Below the pieces are notes generated by a model. That model was not told the DNA's origin, made no database searches, and was given only the letters and a program-made list of their open reading frames with translations. Below are positions 18,971-28,746 of a DNA stretch of 64,000 bases, piece after piece. The stretch lies in the NCBI GenBank assembly GCA_035691485.1, contig DASSIZ010000013.1:80264-144263 (forward strand). Direction: 5' to 3'. Position numbers and translations under genes: made by a program. Each line of letters begins with the position of its first letter. The stretch's first letter is position 1. Origin of the DNA: Terriglobales bacterium. GTDB lineage: Bacteria; Acidobacteriota; Terriglobia; Terriglobales; Acidobacteriaceae.

Positions 18971-19000
18971 GTTGGAGCGCGCACGCCCTCGTGCGCGAAC
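18971..19000. repeat. Copy 1 of the 30-bp stem-loop repeat family
   Basis: The unit gttggagcgcgcacgccct then cgtgcgcga contains the inverted repeat GCGCACG / CGTGCGC around CCCT. Other copies lie at 21973, 22027 and 61821. Here it follows gcgtgtgcgtatcgcc, which is also present at the 21.9-kb copies. Confidence 0.75.
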
Positions 19001-19044
19001 ACGCCGCCCTGGCGAGGTGCCTACCCGAAGTTAGAACACGCAAT

Positions 19045-19791
19045 TCAGCTTTGCCAGAACCTGCGTTTCTCGCGCGCCGGCTGGGCCGGCTTCTTTTCTG
19101 CCGTCATCGTCTGGGTAAACCAGCGCGCCATATGTTCTTTGACGGCGTAGGGCGTGTTTTCAAAACGTACGCCGGCCAATCCTTCGCCATCCGCCCAAGC
19201 GATGGTCCCCGGAGTCTCAATCCAAGTCTTGGTTCCCGGCAGCATGAAATGAACCATGGCAACCGCCTTGGTGTCCGGCGGCTTCGACTTGAGGTTCAGC
19301 GCCATGCCCCCTTCGCTCAGGTTGACCGCAGTGGCCATCAGGTCAAAGCTGCGGCCGGTGTCTTTGTCTTCAAACTTCAGCGTGACCGCCATGTCCACCG
19401 GGTGGCGGTAGTAGCGGCGGCGCTCGGCCAGCATCATGCCGTGGACGGCGCGGAAGCTGTGCTTGGCGCGGTCGGCGGTGATCGGTTTCTCCAGCGCCAG
19501 GTTGGCGCCCAGCTCGAAGGCGATGCGCACGCTGGTGATGCCGTTGATGATGGCGAAAGTAGTGGAAGTCTTGTTGGACGGGCTCTGGCGTACCGTGCGC
19601 AACACGTCAACCGCGCCCTGGACGTCGTCGCAGTCGATGATGATAGCGTCCCACTTGCGGCGCGCCAGCTGCTCGCCTGCCTTGTCGGACCCGTTGCAGA
19701 CCTCGACGTCGATCTCGAGGTCGGTGAGCACCCGCCGCAAGACGCGGATTACATCATCGTCACGGCTGAGCAGCAGTGACTGTAACGCCAT
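19045..19791 (-). CDS. Receiver-like domain plus PilZ domain protein
   Basis: Predicted product of about 248 residues from MALQSLLLSRDDDVIRVL. Residues 1-115 fit a response-regulator receiver domain: acidic DDD near the start, IIIDCDD at the phospho-acceptor strand and LEKPI with the conserved Lys. Residues about 120-225 form a PilZ domain with RRRYYRHPV and NLSEGGMAL, the arginine and N/DxSxxG motifs that bind cyclic di-GMP. It probably links a phosphorylation signal to c-di-GMP. A start at 19845 is also open. It is convergent with lpxC across a repeat spacer. Confidence 0.8.
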   Translation of the reverse strand: MALQSLLLSRDDDVIRVLRRVLTDLEIDVEVCNGSDKAGEQLARRKWDAIIIDCDDVQGAVDVLRTVRQSPSNKTSTTFAIINGITSVRIAFELGANLALEKPITADRAKHSFRAVHGMMLAERRRYYRHPVDMAVTLKFEDKDTGRSFDLMATAVNLSEGGMALNLKSKPPDTKAVAMVHFMLPGTKTWIETPGTIAWADGEGLAGVRFENTPYAVKEHMARWFTQTMTAEKKPAQPAREKRRFWQS

Positions 19792-19921
19792 GAATGCCCT
19801 AACCCCGCAGGAGGCGCTGAGCTTCGATTCTATGCCATGTGACAACAGTTCGCATTGTCCAACAAGTTACTATCGTGTCTCTCTTGCTCCGTGACGACGA
19901 AAACTGGAAACTAGGGCGAGC

Positions 19922-20413
19922 ATGCGCAAGAACGTGTATCTCTCGCTGGGTTCCAACGTGGGCGATCGCGCCGGCAACCTGCGCGAGGCCCTGCGCCGGC
20001 TGGGGGAATTGGGCGAGGTGGCCGCGGTCTCCTCGTATTACGAAACCGAGCCCGTCGATTTCCTGGCCCAACCCTGGTTCCTGAACTGCGCCGTCGTGGT
20101 CGCAACCGACAAAATGCCGCGCCAGTTCCTGGGTGCGCTGCAGAAGATCGAGCAGGAGATGGGACGCAAGCGGGTGCAGCCCAAAGGTCCCCGGGTGATC
20201 GACCTCGATATCCTGATGTTCGGTTCGGCGGTGGTGGATACCGCGCAACTGACCATCCCGCATCCGGCGATGCACGAGCGCCGCTTCGTGCTGGAACCGC
20301 TGGCCGAGATCGCGCCTGAGGCCCGTCACCCGGTCTTCAAGCGGACCGTGCGCGAGCTGCGCGACGCGCTACCTCCGGGACAGCAGGTGAAGAAGGTAGC
20401 TGGTAGTTCGTAG
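19922..20413 (+). CDS. folK: 6-hydroxymethyl-7,8-dihydropterin pyrophosphokinase
   Basis: Predicted product of 163 residues. FolK motifs are LSLGSNVGDR at the start, YETEPVDFLAQPWFLNC, the catalytic PRVIDLDILMFG, and IPHPAMHERRFVLEPLAEIAP. It transfers pyrophosphate from ATP to the pterin in folate synthesis. The last residues (KKVAGSS) are read from a ggtagctggtagttcgtag spacer repeat, so the natural C-terminus has probably drifted into repeat DNA. folP and folB are not adjacent. Confidence 0.95.
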   Translation: MRKNVYLSLGSNVGDRAGNLREALRRLGELGEVAAVSSYYETEPVDFLAQPWFLNCAVVVATDKMPRQFLGALQKIEQEMGRKRVQPKGPRVIDLDILMFGSAVVDTAQLTIPHPAMHERRFVLEPLAEIAPEARHPVFKRTVRELRDALPPGQQVKKVAGSS

Positions 20414-20425
20414 CTGGTGGGTGGG
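20396..20425. repeat. Phrase-like repeat (ggtagctggtagttcgtagc)
   Basis: Near-tandem units of tagctgg/tagttgg overlap the folK stop codon. Similar phrases lie at 15834-15853 and 21187-21211. Confidence 0.6.
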
Positions 20426-20490
20426 AGCTGCTGACTCAGGAAACTCCTGGTTCTGCAGACTTCCCCGTTCGACGACCAGCGGCCAACTAC

Positions 20491-21186
20491 CTACCACGGG
20501 CGGTTTTCGCCGCTCCAATTGGGATGCGTTTCGGGGACGACCACTACCTGGAAGACGCCGCCGATGTCGGCGGGATCATCGTGGCCGTTGACGAATGAAA
20601 CCTCGCGCTCCTTGCCGGTGCGCAGCGGGTCCACAAGTTTCATTTCCTTGATCTGGAACATGCGCTGGCCGTTGGGGTAGATGTACTCGTCGTAGGTGAC
20701 GGCGCGAACCACCAGCGCGCGTGATTTCCAGAACAGCAGCACCGGCCGGCCGAGACGCAGGGGCGCGATCAGGTCGTCGGGAATGGTGGGCGCGCCGGAG
20801 ACGATGTGCGACTCCAGGCGCACGTGCCGTCCATCGTCGAGCACGTAGCCGCCGTTCACCCACTTAGCGAGCGACTCCAGGCTAGGTGCTTCGTCGATGC
20901 AGACCTCGCCGTAATTGGCTTTCTGCACCCAGGCATTCTGCTTGATGGTGACCTGCTGCGACTTCAGCATTGCCTCGACGGCGACCGCCCATGCCCAATT
21001 GGTGCATTTCTGTGCCGGAGTGGGCAGCCAGAACACCGCCAGCTCGACGTTCTGGTCCTGCAAGCGCACCAGTGGCGCGGTTTTGGGCTTCTTGCCCGCC
21101 GCCAACGGCAGCGCAATCGCAATTGCGAAACACAGGATCAGACCGCGGCGAATCACAGACCGCAGCCTAACGCCGATGGAACACAA
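20491..21186 (-). CDS. Secreted papain-like protein with lost catalytic residues
   Basis: Predicted product of 231 residues with a Sec-type signal (about 12-30, LILCFAIAIALPLAAG). The fold resembles papain-like cysteine peptidases of the C39/C70 type, whose active site reads NWCWA: here it is NWAWAVAVEAML (A65 in place of Cys). In the second half, GRPVLLFWKSRALVV lies where a GHxVVV His motif is expected, again without the His, and is followed by a DP motif (KLVDPL). If this alignment is right, it is an exported pseudo-peptidase, perhaps a binding protein. The assignment rests on motifs only. Confidence 0.55.
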   Translation of the reverse strand: MCSIGVRLRSVIRRGLILCFAIAIALPLAAGKKPKTAPLVRLQDQNVELAVFWLPTPAQKCTNWAWAVAVEAMLKSQQVTIKQNAWVQKANYGEVCIDEAPSLESLAKWVNGGYVLDDGRHVRLESHIVSGAPTIPDDLIAPLRLGRPVLLFWKSRALVVRAVTYDEYIYPNGQRMFQIKEMKLVDPLRTGKEREVSFVNGHDDPADIGGVFQVVVVPETHPNWSGENRPW

Positions 21187-21211
21187 ATGGTAGTTGGTAA
21201 ATGGTAGCTGG
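21187..21211. repeat. Phrase-like repeat (atggtagttggtaaatggtag)
   Basis: Near-tandem tagttgg/tagctgg units lie in the short gap between the papain-like gene and ruvA. Confidence 0.55.
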
Positions 21212-21252
21212 GGGCCGGCAGATGCTGGCTCGGAGGTTGAGCAGTGACAGGC

Positions 21253-21837
21253 TTATTTCGATAAGCCCGCCAGCGCATCTCGAAACAGCGTGTCGAAGCT
21301 CCGATCGTTATCGCCGCGTGCGGCCGCCGCGACCGCGCGTTCGGCTGCCGCGCGCTGGTATCCCAGGTTCACCAGCGCCGACAGCACATCTTCTTCGGCG
21401 GGGGTGGCGGTTGCGACCGCCGGCGCCGCGCCAAAGCCTTCCAGCTTGTCGCGGAGTTCCAGCACCATGCGCTCCGCGGTTTTTTTGCCGATGCCGGGAA
21501 TGCGCGTGAGCCGCGCGACATCGTTACCGCGGATGGCGCTCACCATGTCCGCTGTGGGCATGCCGCTCAGGATGGTGATGGCCAGCTTGGGCCCGATGCC
21601 GCTGACGGAAATCAGTTTCTCGAACAGCTGCTTCTCTTCCGCTCGCAGAAAGCCGAACAGCGCAATCGCATCCTCGCGCACATGGGTATGGATGTACAAC
21701 GCGACATCGTGACCGGAGGCGGGCAGGTCGGAAAAGGTCGGCACCGTGATGGTGACGTCGTAGCCGACGCCGCCGGTTTCGACGATCGCCTGGTTGGGGT
21801 GCTTGGCGATCAACTTGCCGCGTAGGTGGGCAATCAT
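21253..21837 (-). CDS. ruvA: Holliday junction branch migration protein RuvA
   Basis: Predicted product of 194 residues. The OB domain starts MIAHLRGKLIAKHPNQAIVE with VGYDV. Two helix-hairpin-helix motifs follow: FEKLISVSGIGPKLAITILS and LTRIPGIGKKTAERMVLELR. The C-terminal domain III (about 148-194) contacts RuvB. RuvA holds the four-way junction while RuvB drives branch migration. ruvB and ruvC are not in the window. Confidence 0.96.
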   Translation of the reverse strand: MIAHLRGKLIAKHPNQAIVETGGVGYDVTITVPTFSDLPASGHDVALYIHTHVREDAIALFGFLRAEEKQLFEKLISVSGIGPKLAITILSGMPTADMVSAIRGNDVARLTRIPGIGKKTAERMVLELRDKLEGFGAAPAVATATPAEEDVLSALVNLGYQRAAAERAVAAAARGDNDRSFDTLFRDALAGLSK

Positions 21838-21838
21838 G

Positions 21839-22056
21839 TGAGGCTAAGGCTCCAGGCACAAGGCTCTAGGCTTGGGGAATATTAGACCGTGCTGCCGTTC
21901 GCATGCACGCTCATTCAGCAGCTGCGAAAATTTGTACTAAAGCCCGATTCACTTTTCGTCTGCGTATCGCCGTTGGAGCGCGCACGCCCTCCTGCGCGAG
22001 CACCCGCGTCGCGCGTGTATATCGCCGTTGGAGCGCGCACGCCCTCGTGCGCGAGC
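21839..22056. repeat. Repeat cluster upstream of the Ser/Thr kinase (two 30-bp stem-loop copies)
   Basis: The 278-bp gap 21838-22115 starts with a phrase-like unit (aggctccaggcacaaggctc). Two copies of the stem-loop repeat gttggagcgcgcacgccct follow, at about 21972-22001 and 22027-22054, each preceded by tatcgcc. They are 54-55 bp apart and in the same orientation. No gene was seen in the gap. Confidence 0.75.
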
Positions 22057-22115
22057 ATTTGACCGTTCCCGTTGCTCCCTCGTACGATGACTCAATCTTC
22101 GTGGGGCAGCCGTAA

Positions 22116-24740
22116 ATGGAAGGACAAGTCGTTTCACACTACCGCATCCTGTCGCGCCTGGGCAGCGGCGGCATGGGCATCGTTTATGCGGCGGAAGACA
22201 CTGTCCTCGGCCGCCAGGTGGCGCTTAAGTTCCTTCCTCGGGACACGGAGGCTGACCCGCACGCGCTGGAGAGGCTACGCCGCGAGGCGCGCGCCGCCTC
22301 GGCGCTCAATCACGAATCCATTTGCACGATTTATGAAGTCGGCGACCACGACGGCCGCCACTTCATCTCCATGGAGCTGCTGGATGGCACGACGTTGGAC
22401 GCGCGCCTGCGTTCCGGCCCGCTGCCCGTGGGCGATGTGCTCGAGATGGGCATCCAGATTGCCGATGCGCTGGACGCCGCACACCAGCTCGGCATCGTTC
22501 ATCGCGACATCAAGCCGGCCAACATTTTTGTGACCAAGCGGGGACGGGTGAAGGTGCTGGATTTCGGGCTGGCAACCGTGCACGTGGATCGCCATGCCGC
22601 GCAGACCGTCACCGCCTCCGCACCGGACCCGCGCCTGACCAGCCCCGGCACGGCGGTCGGCACCGTCGCCTACATGTCGCCGGAACAGGCGCGCGGAGAG
22701 GACCTGGATCCGCGGTCGGACTTGTTTTCCTTTGGCACCCTGCTGTACGAGATGTCCACCGGCGTCCTTCCCTTCGACGGCAAAACCACGGCCGTGATGT
22801 TTGCCGCCATATTGGACAAGACGCCGGCGCCGGCGTCCTCGGTGAATCCGGCTGTGCCGGCCCGGCTGGAGGAGATCCTGGAAAAATCGCTGGAGAAGGA
22901 GCGCGATCTCCGCTACCAGACCGCGGCCGAACTGCGGGGTGACCTGAAGCGCTTGAGGCGCGACACGGAGTCGGGTCGCACGGCGGCGGCGCAGCGCAGC
23001 AGCAAGTCAATTCCGGCCGCGGTGGCGACGAAGAAGAAATTATGGCCGATCGCGGCCATCGCGGCGGGCCTGATCATTGTCGCGGCACTTGGGGCATATT
23101 TTTATTCCGCGCGCACCAGGCCGAATGTGGTTACGCCACAGAACTTGACGATTACGCGGTTGACTGACAACGGTCACGTGCATGATGCCGCTATTTCGCC
23201 GGACGGAAAGTGGCTGGCCATGATGCGCCATGACGCCCACACCGCCGCTCTCTGGGTGAAGCAGGTCGCCACCGGCGCCGAGACGCGCGTCGTTGAACCG
23301 CAGGAGGGCGACTTTTCCGATCTTGCCTTTAGTCCCGACGGTAACTACCTCTACTACGCGTTTCGCGCCGAGGGGAAGGCGCAGGAATCGGTATACGTGA
23401 TTCCGTCACTCGGGGGTGCGCCGCGCGTGGTGATCAGCAACACCTCAACCGGTGTTGCTCTCTCGCCCGACGGCCGGCAGGTTGCCTTCCTGCGCGAAGT
23501 GGGCGGGCGCGACCGGGTTCTAATCGCCGACGTCAATGACAATGGCGAGAAAGTCGTCGCCGAGTACCCGCATCTTTACAAGGTGCCGCCCTCCTGGTCA
23601 GCGGATGGCAAAACCCTGCTGCTGACCGTCGACCTGTTTACCGAAAAGGGCTTGGGGGCGTTGCTGCTGCAGCCGGTTGCTGGTGGACGCGCGCGGGAAA
23701 TCGCGCAGCATGGACAGGTTCCGGCAGCGCAGTGGCTGCCCGACGGAACCGGGATAGTGTGGCTGGAAAAATCGCCGGAGACGCAGGGCCGCTCGCAAAT
23801 TTATTTTCGCGCCGAAACTTCCGGCCCGCCCGTTCGCCTGACCAATGACCTCAACGATTATGGCGACGTGCTCAGCGTCGTCCACGACGGGAAAGGAATT
23901 GTGGCAGTGCAAACCGAGGCGACCACGACCGTGTACGCCGGCGATATCGCCAGCCTTGCCGGTTTCGACCAGCTGCAGCCGGTGACGGGCGCATCATCGG
24001 AGCGGGACGTGGCCGACTGGACCCCCGAGGGCAAGATCGTGGTTCAGGATGATTCCGGACATTTGGCGCTGCTCGACCCGGATGGGTCCGGCATTGTCCG
24101 CCTGCCGACCCAGGATTACAGTGTCGCCGCCAGCGTTTGCGGCGATGGCAAGTCATTCCTCTACTCGCGCCTGACGCACAATGCCCTGCACGTTGCGCGC
24201 GCTCCGATTGGGGGCGGACGCGAAACCGATCTGACCTCTGGCCGCATGGACTATCAACCGGTCTGCTCTCCCGACGGCGCCTGGGCGTTGTATTTGACCC
24301 ACGATAGCGGCGCCTGGAAGTTGATGCGGGTTTCCACCTCCGGCGGCAACAGTGTTGTGGTCGGCGAAAACGGGCCCTGGTATCCGAGCATCTCCGGCGA
24401 TGGCAAGTACATCGGATGCCGGGCGGGCAATGACGAAGACCATCCCAAATACGTGGTGATGAACGCCGAAGGGGGCGCGCCGGTGCACGAGTTCGACGCG
24501 CCTCCCGGCGCCCGTCTTTTTCAGCTTGCCCGCGACACCTCCGGCTTCTATTACTCCCGGCGCAATGGCGACGTCGACAATCTGTGGTATCAAGCGATGG
24601 CGGGAACTCCGCCGCGGCAGGTGACTCACTTCACCAGCGACCACATTTACGCCTTTGCATTTTCGCGCGACGGCAAGCGCCTGGCGCTGACTCGCGGCAA
24701 CGACAAACAGGATGCCGTCATGCTCAGCAACTTCCGTTGA
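22116..24740 (+). CDS. Membrane Ser/Thr protein kinase with TolB-like beta-propeller sensor
   Basis: Predicted product of 874 residues. The kinase domain (about 8-270) has the glycine loop [21 protein letters not shown] with the ATP Lys, [15 protein letters not shown] and [10 protein letters not shown], all intact. A single membrane helix (about 306-327, [20 protein letters not shown]) leads to an extracytoplasmic beta-propeller with TolB-type repeats ([48 protein letters not shown]). This PknB-plus-propeller layout is common in Acidobacteria. The ligand is unknown. The secreted TPR gene 79 bp downstream may be co-transcribed. Confidence 0.93.
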   Translation: MEGQVVSHYRILSRLGSGGMGIVYAAEDTVLGRQVALKFLPRDTEADPHALERLRREARAASALNHESICTIYEVGDHDGRHFISMELLDGTTLDARLRSGPLPVGDVLEMGIQIADALDAAHQLGIVHRDIKPANIFVTKRGRVKVLDFGLATVHVDRHAAQTVTASAPDPRLTSPGTAVGTVAYMSPEQARGEDLDPRSDLFSFGTLLYEMSTGVLPFDGKTTAVMFAAILDKTPAPASSVNPAVPARLEEILEKSLEKERDLRYQTAAELRGDLKRLRRDTESGRTAAAQRSSKSIPAAVATKKKLWPIAAIAAGLIIVAALGAYFYSARTRPNVVTPQNLTITRLTDNGHVHDAAISPDGKWLAMMRHDAHTAALWVKQVATGAETRVVEPQEGDFSDLAFSPDGNYLYYAFRAEGKAQESVYVIPSLGGAPRVVISNTSTGVALSPDGRQVAFLREVGGRDRVLIADVNDNGEKVVAEYPHLYKVPPSWSADGKTLLLTVDLFTEKGLGALLLQPVAGGRAREIAQHGQVPAAQWLPDGTGIVWLEKSPETQGRSQIYFRAETSGPPVRLTNDLNDYGDVLSVVHDGKGIVAVQTEATTTVYAGDIASLAGFDQLQPVTGASSERDVADWTPEGKIVVQDDSGHLALLDPDGSGIVRLPTQDYSVAASVCGDGKSFLYSRLTHNALHVARAPIGGGRETDLTSGRMDYQPVCSPDGAWALYLTHDSGAWKLMRVSTSGGNSVVVGENGPWYPSISGDGKYIGCRAGNDEDHPKYVVMNAEGGAPVHEFDAPPGARLFQLARDTSGFYYSRRNGDVDNLWYQAMAGTPPRQVTHFTSDHIYAFAFSRDGKRLALTRGNDKQDAVMLSNFR

Positions 24741-24819
24741 CGCAATGGAAATGGGAGTTGCAGAAAATTGAAACCAAGGGGGATTCCTCCCCGCAAAATT
24801 CACCTTAGGAGGATGGCAC

Positions 24820-26481
24820 ATGAGGTCCTGCCGTTACGCAACGCTGAAAATTGTATTGACGCTCGCAGTGCTTCTTCTCTCAGGCGCTGCCTTCGCGCAG
24901 CACGAGCACGCCGCCGGCTCCGGCAAGTCGGTGTGCGGTGAGAGCGGCTTCGGGGCGGCGCATCACCCGGTGAAGACGGCCAGCGCCGAGGCACAGAAGT
25001 TATTCGACCAGGGCCTCGCGCTCGATTACGGCTTCAACCACAACGAGGCGGAGAAATGTTTTCAGCAGGCCGCGAAGCTGGATCCGGACATGGCGATGGC
25101 GTACTGGGGAATCGCGCTGGTCGTGGGACCGAATTACAACCTGCCGGTTGATGCGGAACGCGAAAAGCAGGCCTACGAAGCCATCCAAAAAGCGCGGCAA
25201 CTCGCCGCCAACGGCCCCGCGGTCGAGCGCGACTACATTGAGGCGCTGGCCAGGCGCTACACCAACCAGCCGACGAAGGACTATCACCCGCTCGACGTTG
25301 CCTACAACGATGCCATGCGCGATCTGGCGAACAAATATCCCGACGACCTTGATGCGGCCACACTCTTCGCCGAGAGCGGCATGAACCTGCGCCCGTGGAG
25401 GCTGTGGAAGCACGACGGCACGTCGGAACCCGGCACCGAAGAAATTGTCGCCACCCTGCAGTCGGTGCTGCAGCGCGATCCCGATCATCTCGGCGCGAAC
25501 CATTTCTACATTCACGCCGTGGAGGCCTCGAACCATCCTGATGTTGCCCTGCCGTCGGCGGAGCGTCTTGCCGGCTTGGCGCCGAAATCCGGCCACCTGG
25601 TGCACATGCCAGGTCACATCTACATCCGCACCGGCATGCATGAAGTCTCTGCCAAGACCAACGTCGCCGCCGCCTCCGCCGACGAGGCCTACATCGCGGA
25701 GACCCAGCCGCAGGGCATTTACCCGATGATGTATTACACCCACAACCTGCACTTCATCGCTTTCGAGAACGCAATGATCGGCCGCTACGCGGATTCACTC
25801 GCGGGCGCCAAACGGGTGCAGGAGCATGTTGGGCCGCACGTCAAGGAAATGGCGCTGCTCGACAGCTTCAATTTCATGCCGTTGCTGGTGATGGTGCGCT
25901 TCCGCAAGTGGGACGACGTTCTCGCCTTGCCGCAACCCGACGACGCTCTCCCCATGAGCAATGGAGCGTGGCACTACGCGCGCGGCCTGGCGCTCGCCAG
26001 CCGGGGCAAGCTGGCGGAAGCGAAAGCAGAACTGCAAGCGCTGCAGAAACTCGCGCCGGCCATGGCGAAGGTCCCCACCATGGCCCCTGGACCGAACAAC
26101 GCAACCATAATTCCTGCTCTCGAAGCGCATCTGGTGGAGAGCCGCATCGCCTGGGCGCAGGGCAACAAGGACGCCGCCATCCAGCACATGCGCGAAGCGG
26201 TCAAGCTGCAGGACGACATGGATTACACCGAGCCTCCCGACTGGTTTTATCCGACGCGCGAGTCGCTCGGCGGCGAGCTGTTGCAGGCGGGCCGCGCGGC
26301 GGAAGCGGAGAAGGTTTTTCGTGACGATTTGCAGCGCAACCCGCGCAATCCGCGCTCGCTGTTTGGGCTGATGCGCGCGCTCCAGGCACAAGGACGCGAG
26401 CACGACGCCGAGTGGGTCGGCCAGCAGTTCGACGCCGCCTGGAAGGATGCCGACACGAAGTTGAGAGTGGAAGACCTGTGA
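24820..26481 (+). CDS. Secreted tetratricopeptide-repeat protein
   Basis: Predicted product of 553 residues with AGGAGG upstream. A signal peptide (about 1-26, ending AAFAQ) is followed by helical repeats: QKLFDQGLALDYGFNHNEAEKC and FQQAAKLDPDMAMAYWGIAL form a typical TPR pair, and further pairs occur near residues 385-420 and 465-530. His-rich segments (HFYIHAVEASNHPD, HMPGHIYIRTG) recur in this type of secreted TPR protein, but a metal role is only a guess. Probably a periplasmic scaffold or binding protein. It lies behind the kinase gene. Confidence 0.8.
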   Translation: MRSCRYATLKIVLTLAVLLLSGAAFAQHEHAAGSGKSVCGESGFGAAHHPVKTASAEAQKLFDQGLALDYGFNHNEAEKCFQQAAKLDPDMAMAYWGIALVVGPNYNLPVDAEREKQAYEAIQKARQLAANGPAVERDYIEALARRYTNQPTKDYHPLDVAYNDAMRDLANKYPDDLDAATLFAESGMNLRPWRLWKHDGTSEPGTEEIVATLQSVLQRDPDHLGANHFYIHAVEASNHPDVALPSAERLAGLAPKSGHLVHMPGHIYIRTGMHEVSAKTNVAAASADEAYIAETQPQGIYPMMYYTHNLHFIAFENAMIGRYADSLAGAKRVQEHVGPHVKEMALLDSFNFMPLLVMVRFRKWDDVLALPQPDDALPMSNGAWHYARGLALASRGKLAEAKAELQALQKLAPAMAKVPTMAPGPNNATIIPALEAHLVESRIAWAQGNKDAAIQHMREAVKLQDDMDYTEPPDWFYPTRESLGGELLQAGRAAEAEKVFRDDLQRNPRNPRSLFGLMRALQAQGREHDAEWVGQQFDAAWKDADTKLRVEDL

Positions 26482-26484
26482 GGG

Positions 26485-27243
26485 CTATCCGCGCCGCTTG
26501 TAGTACACGTTGAATTCGAAACCCGGGTTGGGCGGGAACAGGGCCGCCACCGACCTCAGCCGCTCGGCGAGGGCATTGGGGGCGAGCAAGGGATATTCTC
26601 TTTCGCGCAGGTCGTAGTAATCGACGTCGAGAAAAATTGCCAGCATGTAAATGGCGATGGCGTCGGCGAAGGCGGCGGTCAAGTACTCGTTGCGCGCCTT
26701 CTCCGCCTGCGGTCCCGGCGTGGTCGCCGCCTTGCGCGATTCAAAGGCATCGAGCGAGGTCTCTCCGCGCACGCGGTCTTCCGCCTGCTTCCACATCATG
26801 TCGGCAAACGTCTCTGCCACCCCTGCCTGCTCCACGAAGGCGTGCGCCACGTTGATATAGAACTCGAACGCCACCGAGAAGCGGTCATCCATCAGGCGGG
26901 TAGAGATGAACACGCACTGCGAGTCGCCGATATTCAGGTTGCGGTGACAGACTGCGCTGTCGCTGAGGGTGACGTCGTAGCGCTCCGTGATCAGGGTTTC
27001 GTCGTTCTGGCTGACCGCCAACGGCACAAAGTAATACGCCTTGTGGTGCAGCGCCGCGGCGATGATCCTGGGGACGGCGGCCACCATCCGCTCCAGGTCG
27101 GCGGCGTTCACCGTCACTTCTCCCATCGCGGCGTAGCAGACGCCGTTGGGAGCTTGCGAAACCGGAGCGCGCCGGATTACCTCGGCGGGAGTCAACGTAG
27201 TTGCCTGTGTCGTTTCAGCCATGAAGAAGTCAGCGCGGGTCAT
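26485..27243 (-). CDS. Conserved protein of unknown function
   Basis: Not recognised. Predicted product of 252 residues (245 if the ATG at 27222 is used; neither start has a clear ribosome site). It is soluble, without signal peptide or membrane helix. It has many aromatic residues (AALHHKAYYFVPLAV, VAFEFYINVAHAFVEQAG, FEFNVYYKRR). Its stop lies four bases from the stop of the convergent TPR gene. No motif points to an enzymatic role. Confidence 0.6.
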   Translation of the reverse strand: MTRADFFMAETTQATTLTPAEVIRRAPVSQAPNGVCYAAMGEVTVNAADLERMVAAVPRIIAAALHHKAYYFVPLAVSQNDETLITERYDVTLSDSAVCHRNLNIGDSQCVFISTRLMDDRFSVAFEFYINVAHAFVEQAGVAETFADMMWKQAEDRVRGETSLDAFESRKAATTPGPQAEKARNEYLTAAFADAIAIYMLAIFLDVDYYDLREREYPLLAPNALAERLRSVAALFPPNPGFEFNVYYKRRG

Positions 27244-27356
27244 CTGGTGCGACCGCTATTGGAACACACCACGGAATTGCCCGCTTACCCAGTCCCCGCT
27301 TACCCAGTCATTGTAATGTATCCCGGTGGCGAAGCATTGCGATACCATGCCCGCCA

Positions 27357-27971
27357 ATGGCCCTGTCCCCGATCGAGGTCCTGGGTTTTGTGACCGGCGT
27401 GGGCTGCGTCTGGCTGGCGGCGCGCGAGAACGTCTGGAACTGGCCGGTGGCGATCGTCAACGCCGTCAGCTACATCATCGTCTTCTTCGGCGCCAAGCTC
27501 TATGCCGACTGCGGCCTGCAACTGGTGTACGTCGCCATTTCCGTCTACGGCTGGTGGAGCTGGCTGCACGGCGGGCGCAACCGCTCCGAGTTGCCGGTCA
27601 GCCGGGTTCGATCGAACCATATTCCCGCGCTGGCGCTGGCGACCGTAGCGTCCACGGCTGTACTGATGTTCCTGCTGCGCCGCTTTACCGACAGCACCGT
27701 GCCCTTCTGGGATTCGCTGACCACCGCCATCAGCCTGACCGCGCAATATATGCTGGCGCGCAAGATCATCGAGAACTGGTGGCTGTGGATGGCCGCCGAC
27801 GTCATCTACGTCGCGCTCTACCTCTACAAGTCGCTCTATCTCACCGCCGTGCTGTACGTGATCTTCTTCGCCATCTGTGTTGCCGGCCTGGTGCGTTGGC
27901 AGAAACTTCTGATTGCGCGTCTCCAGCACGAAAAACAGCCTGCGATCCAGGAAGGCTTATTGCATCCGTGA
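27357..27971 (+). CDS. pnuC: Nicotinamide riboside/mononucleotide transporter PnuC family
   Basis: Predicted product of 204 residues with about seven membrane helices. PnuC patterns are visible: ENVWNWPVAIVNAVSYIIVF near the start, VYVAISVYGWWSWLHGG in the middle and AQYMLARKIIENWWLWMAAD near the end, with the Trp/Tyr/Asn-rich half-helices that line the substrate path. It takes up an NAD or thiamine precursor by facilitated diffusion. No NadR-type kinase gene or thiamine riboswitch was seen next to it, so the substrate is not settled. Confidence 0.88.
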   Translation: MALSPIEVLGFVTGVGCVWLAARENVWNWPVAIVNAVSYIIVFFGAKLYADCGLQLVYVAISVYGWWSWLHGGRNRSELPVSRVRSNHIPALALATVASTAVLMFLLRRFTDSTVPFWDSLTTAISLTAQYMLARKIIENWWLWMAADVIYVALYLYKSLYLTAVLYVIFFAICVAGLVRWQKLLIARLQHEKQPAIQEGLLHP

Positions 27972-27980
27972 TCGCAGGCT
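27931..27980 (-). terminator. Terminator for the minus-strand gene, overlapping the pnuC 3' end
   Basis: A perfect 11-bp inverted repeat (AGCCTGCGATC / GATCGCAGGCT) with a 22-nt loop is followed on the minus strand by GTTTTT. The left arm lies in the last codons of pnuC. Confidence 0.75.
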
Positions 27981-28018
27981 CAAATTATGGTTGACGTCCA
28001 ATTACGGACATCATGCTC

Positions 28019-28480
28019 TTATGCCGCTTTACCTGCTTGCGCGCGCATTTGCTTCATCATCTGGCGCATGGCGGCAATCTGGCCGGGGGAGCGGCTTTCG
28101 GTCCATTTTTCGAAGCGGTCGGCCGCCTTCTCCAGGTGGGCGAGGAACTGTGGACTGGCAAACCGCTTGCGGCCTTCGGCCAGCGTCGGCTTGATGCGCT
28201 CCCATACGCCGTAGAATTCGCCGCTGGTCTCGAAGAACAGGTCTTCGTGCAGCAAACCGTAATTCAGGAAGGCGCAAGCCTGCTCCCAGTAGCTCGCCAC
28301 CATCATCCAGTTGGTGCCGGCTTCGCTTCCCATGGGGGCAATCCGCATGGCCTCTTCGAATGTGTCCGCAAAGTAGTTCTTGAAGAACCAATCGCGGGCC
28401 TGGCGCAACCTGGCTTCACGCCGCTGCTCGAAGATTTGCAGGTGGAGTTGTCCTTGTTCGTAGGTCGGCTTTGTGCTCAT
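28019..28480 (-). CDS. Unknown helical soluble protein
   Basis: Not recognised. Predicted product of 153 residues with AAGGAG upstream of ATG at 28480. It is rich in helix, aromatic and charged residues (EARLRQARDWFFKNYFADTF, YWEQACAFLNYGLLHEDLFF), reminiscent of DUF4760-like proteins, and ends in a Met/Gln/Ala-rich helix. It is probably cytoplasmic, with its own terminator. Confidence 0.6.
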   Translation of the reverse strand: MSTKPTYEQGQLHLQIFEQRREARLRQARDWFFKNYFADTFEEAMRIAPMGSEAGTNWMMVASYWEQACAFLNYGLLHEDLFFETSGEFYGVWERIKPTLAEGRKRFASPQFLAHLEKAADRFEKWTESRSPGQIAAMRQMMKQMRAQAGKAA

Positions 28481-28746
28481 CTCAACGTCTCCTTATCCTT
28501 CGGGTGGTTTCTAGACCAGGTTCTTGCAGGCTTTGAACTACTCGGCCTGGCTTCACGGGTGGATCGAACGAGGATTGGCAAAATCGACAACGGAACGACC
28601 TTTTTTTTGATGACCTTCATGGCGGGTCGGCTGCTGTTGTTTTTGCACAAATTCCCCGAATATCCCCAAGTGATTGGTAATCAGAACTGTGAGCCGGCAT
28701 CCTGGTATTTCTCATATGGCTCGTTCCCGCGGCTTAGAATGGACCG

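Noticed and set aside
19045..19791. Full two-component response regulator
   Set aside because: The output domain is PilZ and no DNA-binding domain or adjacent kinase gene is present.
21839..22056. CRISPR-like array in the two tandem repeats at 22 kb
   Set aside because: Only two palindromic units, more copies dispersed elsewhere, no uniform spacers and no cas genes.
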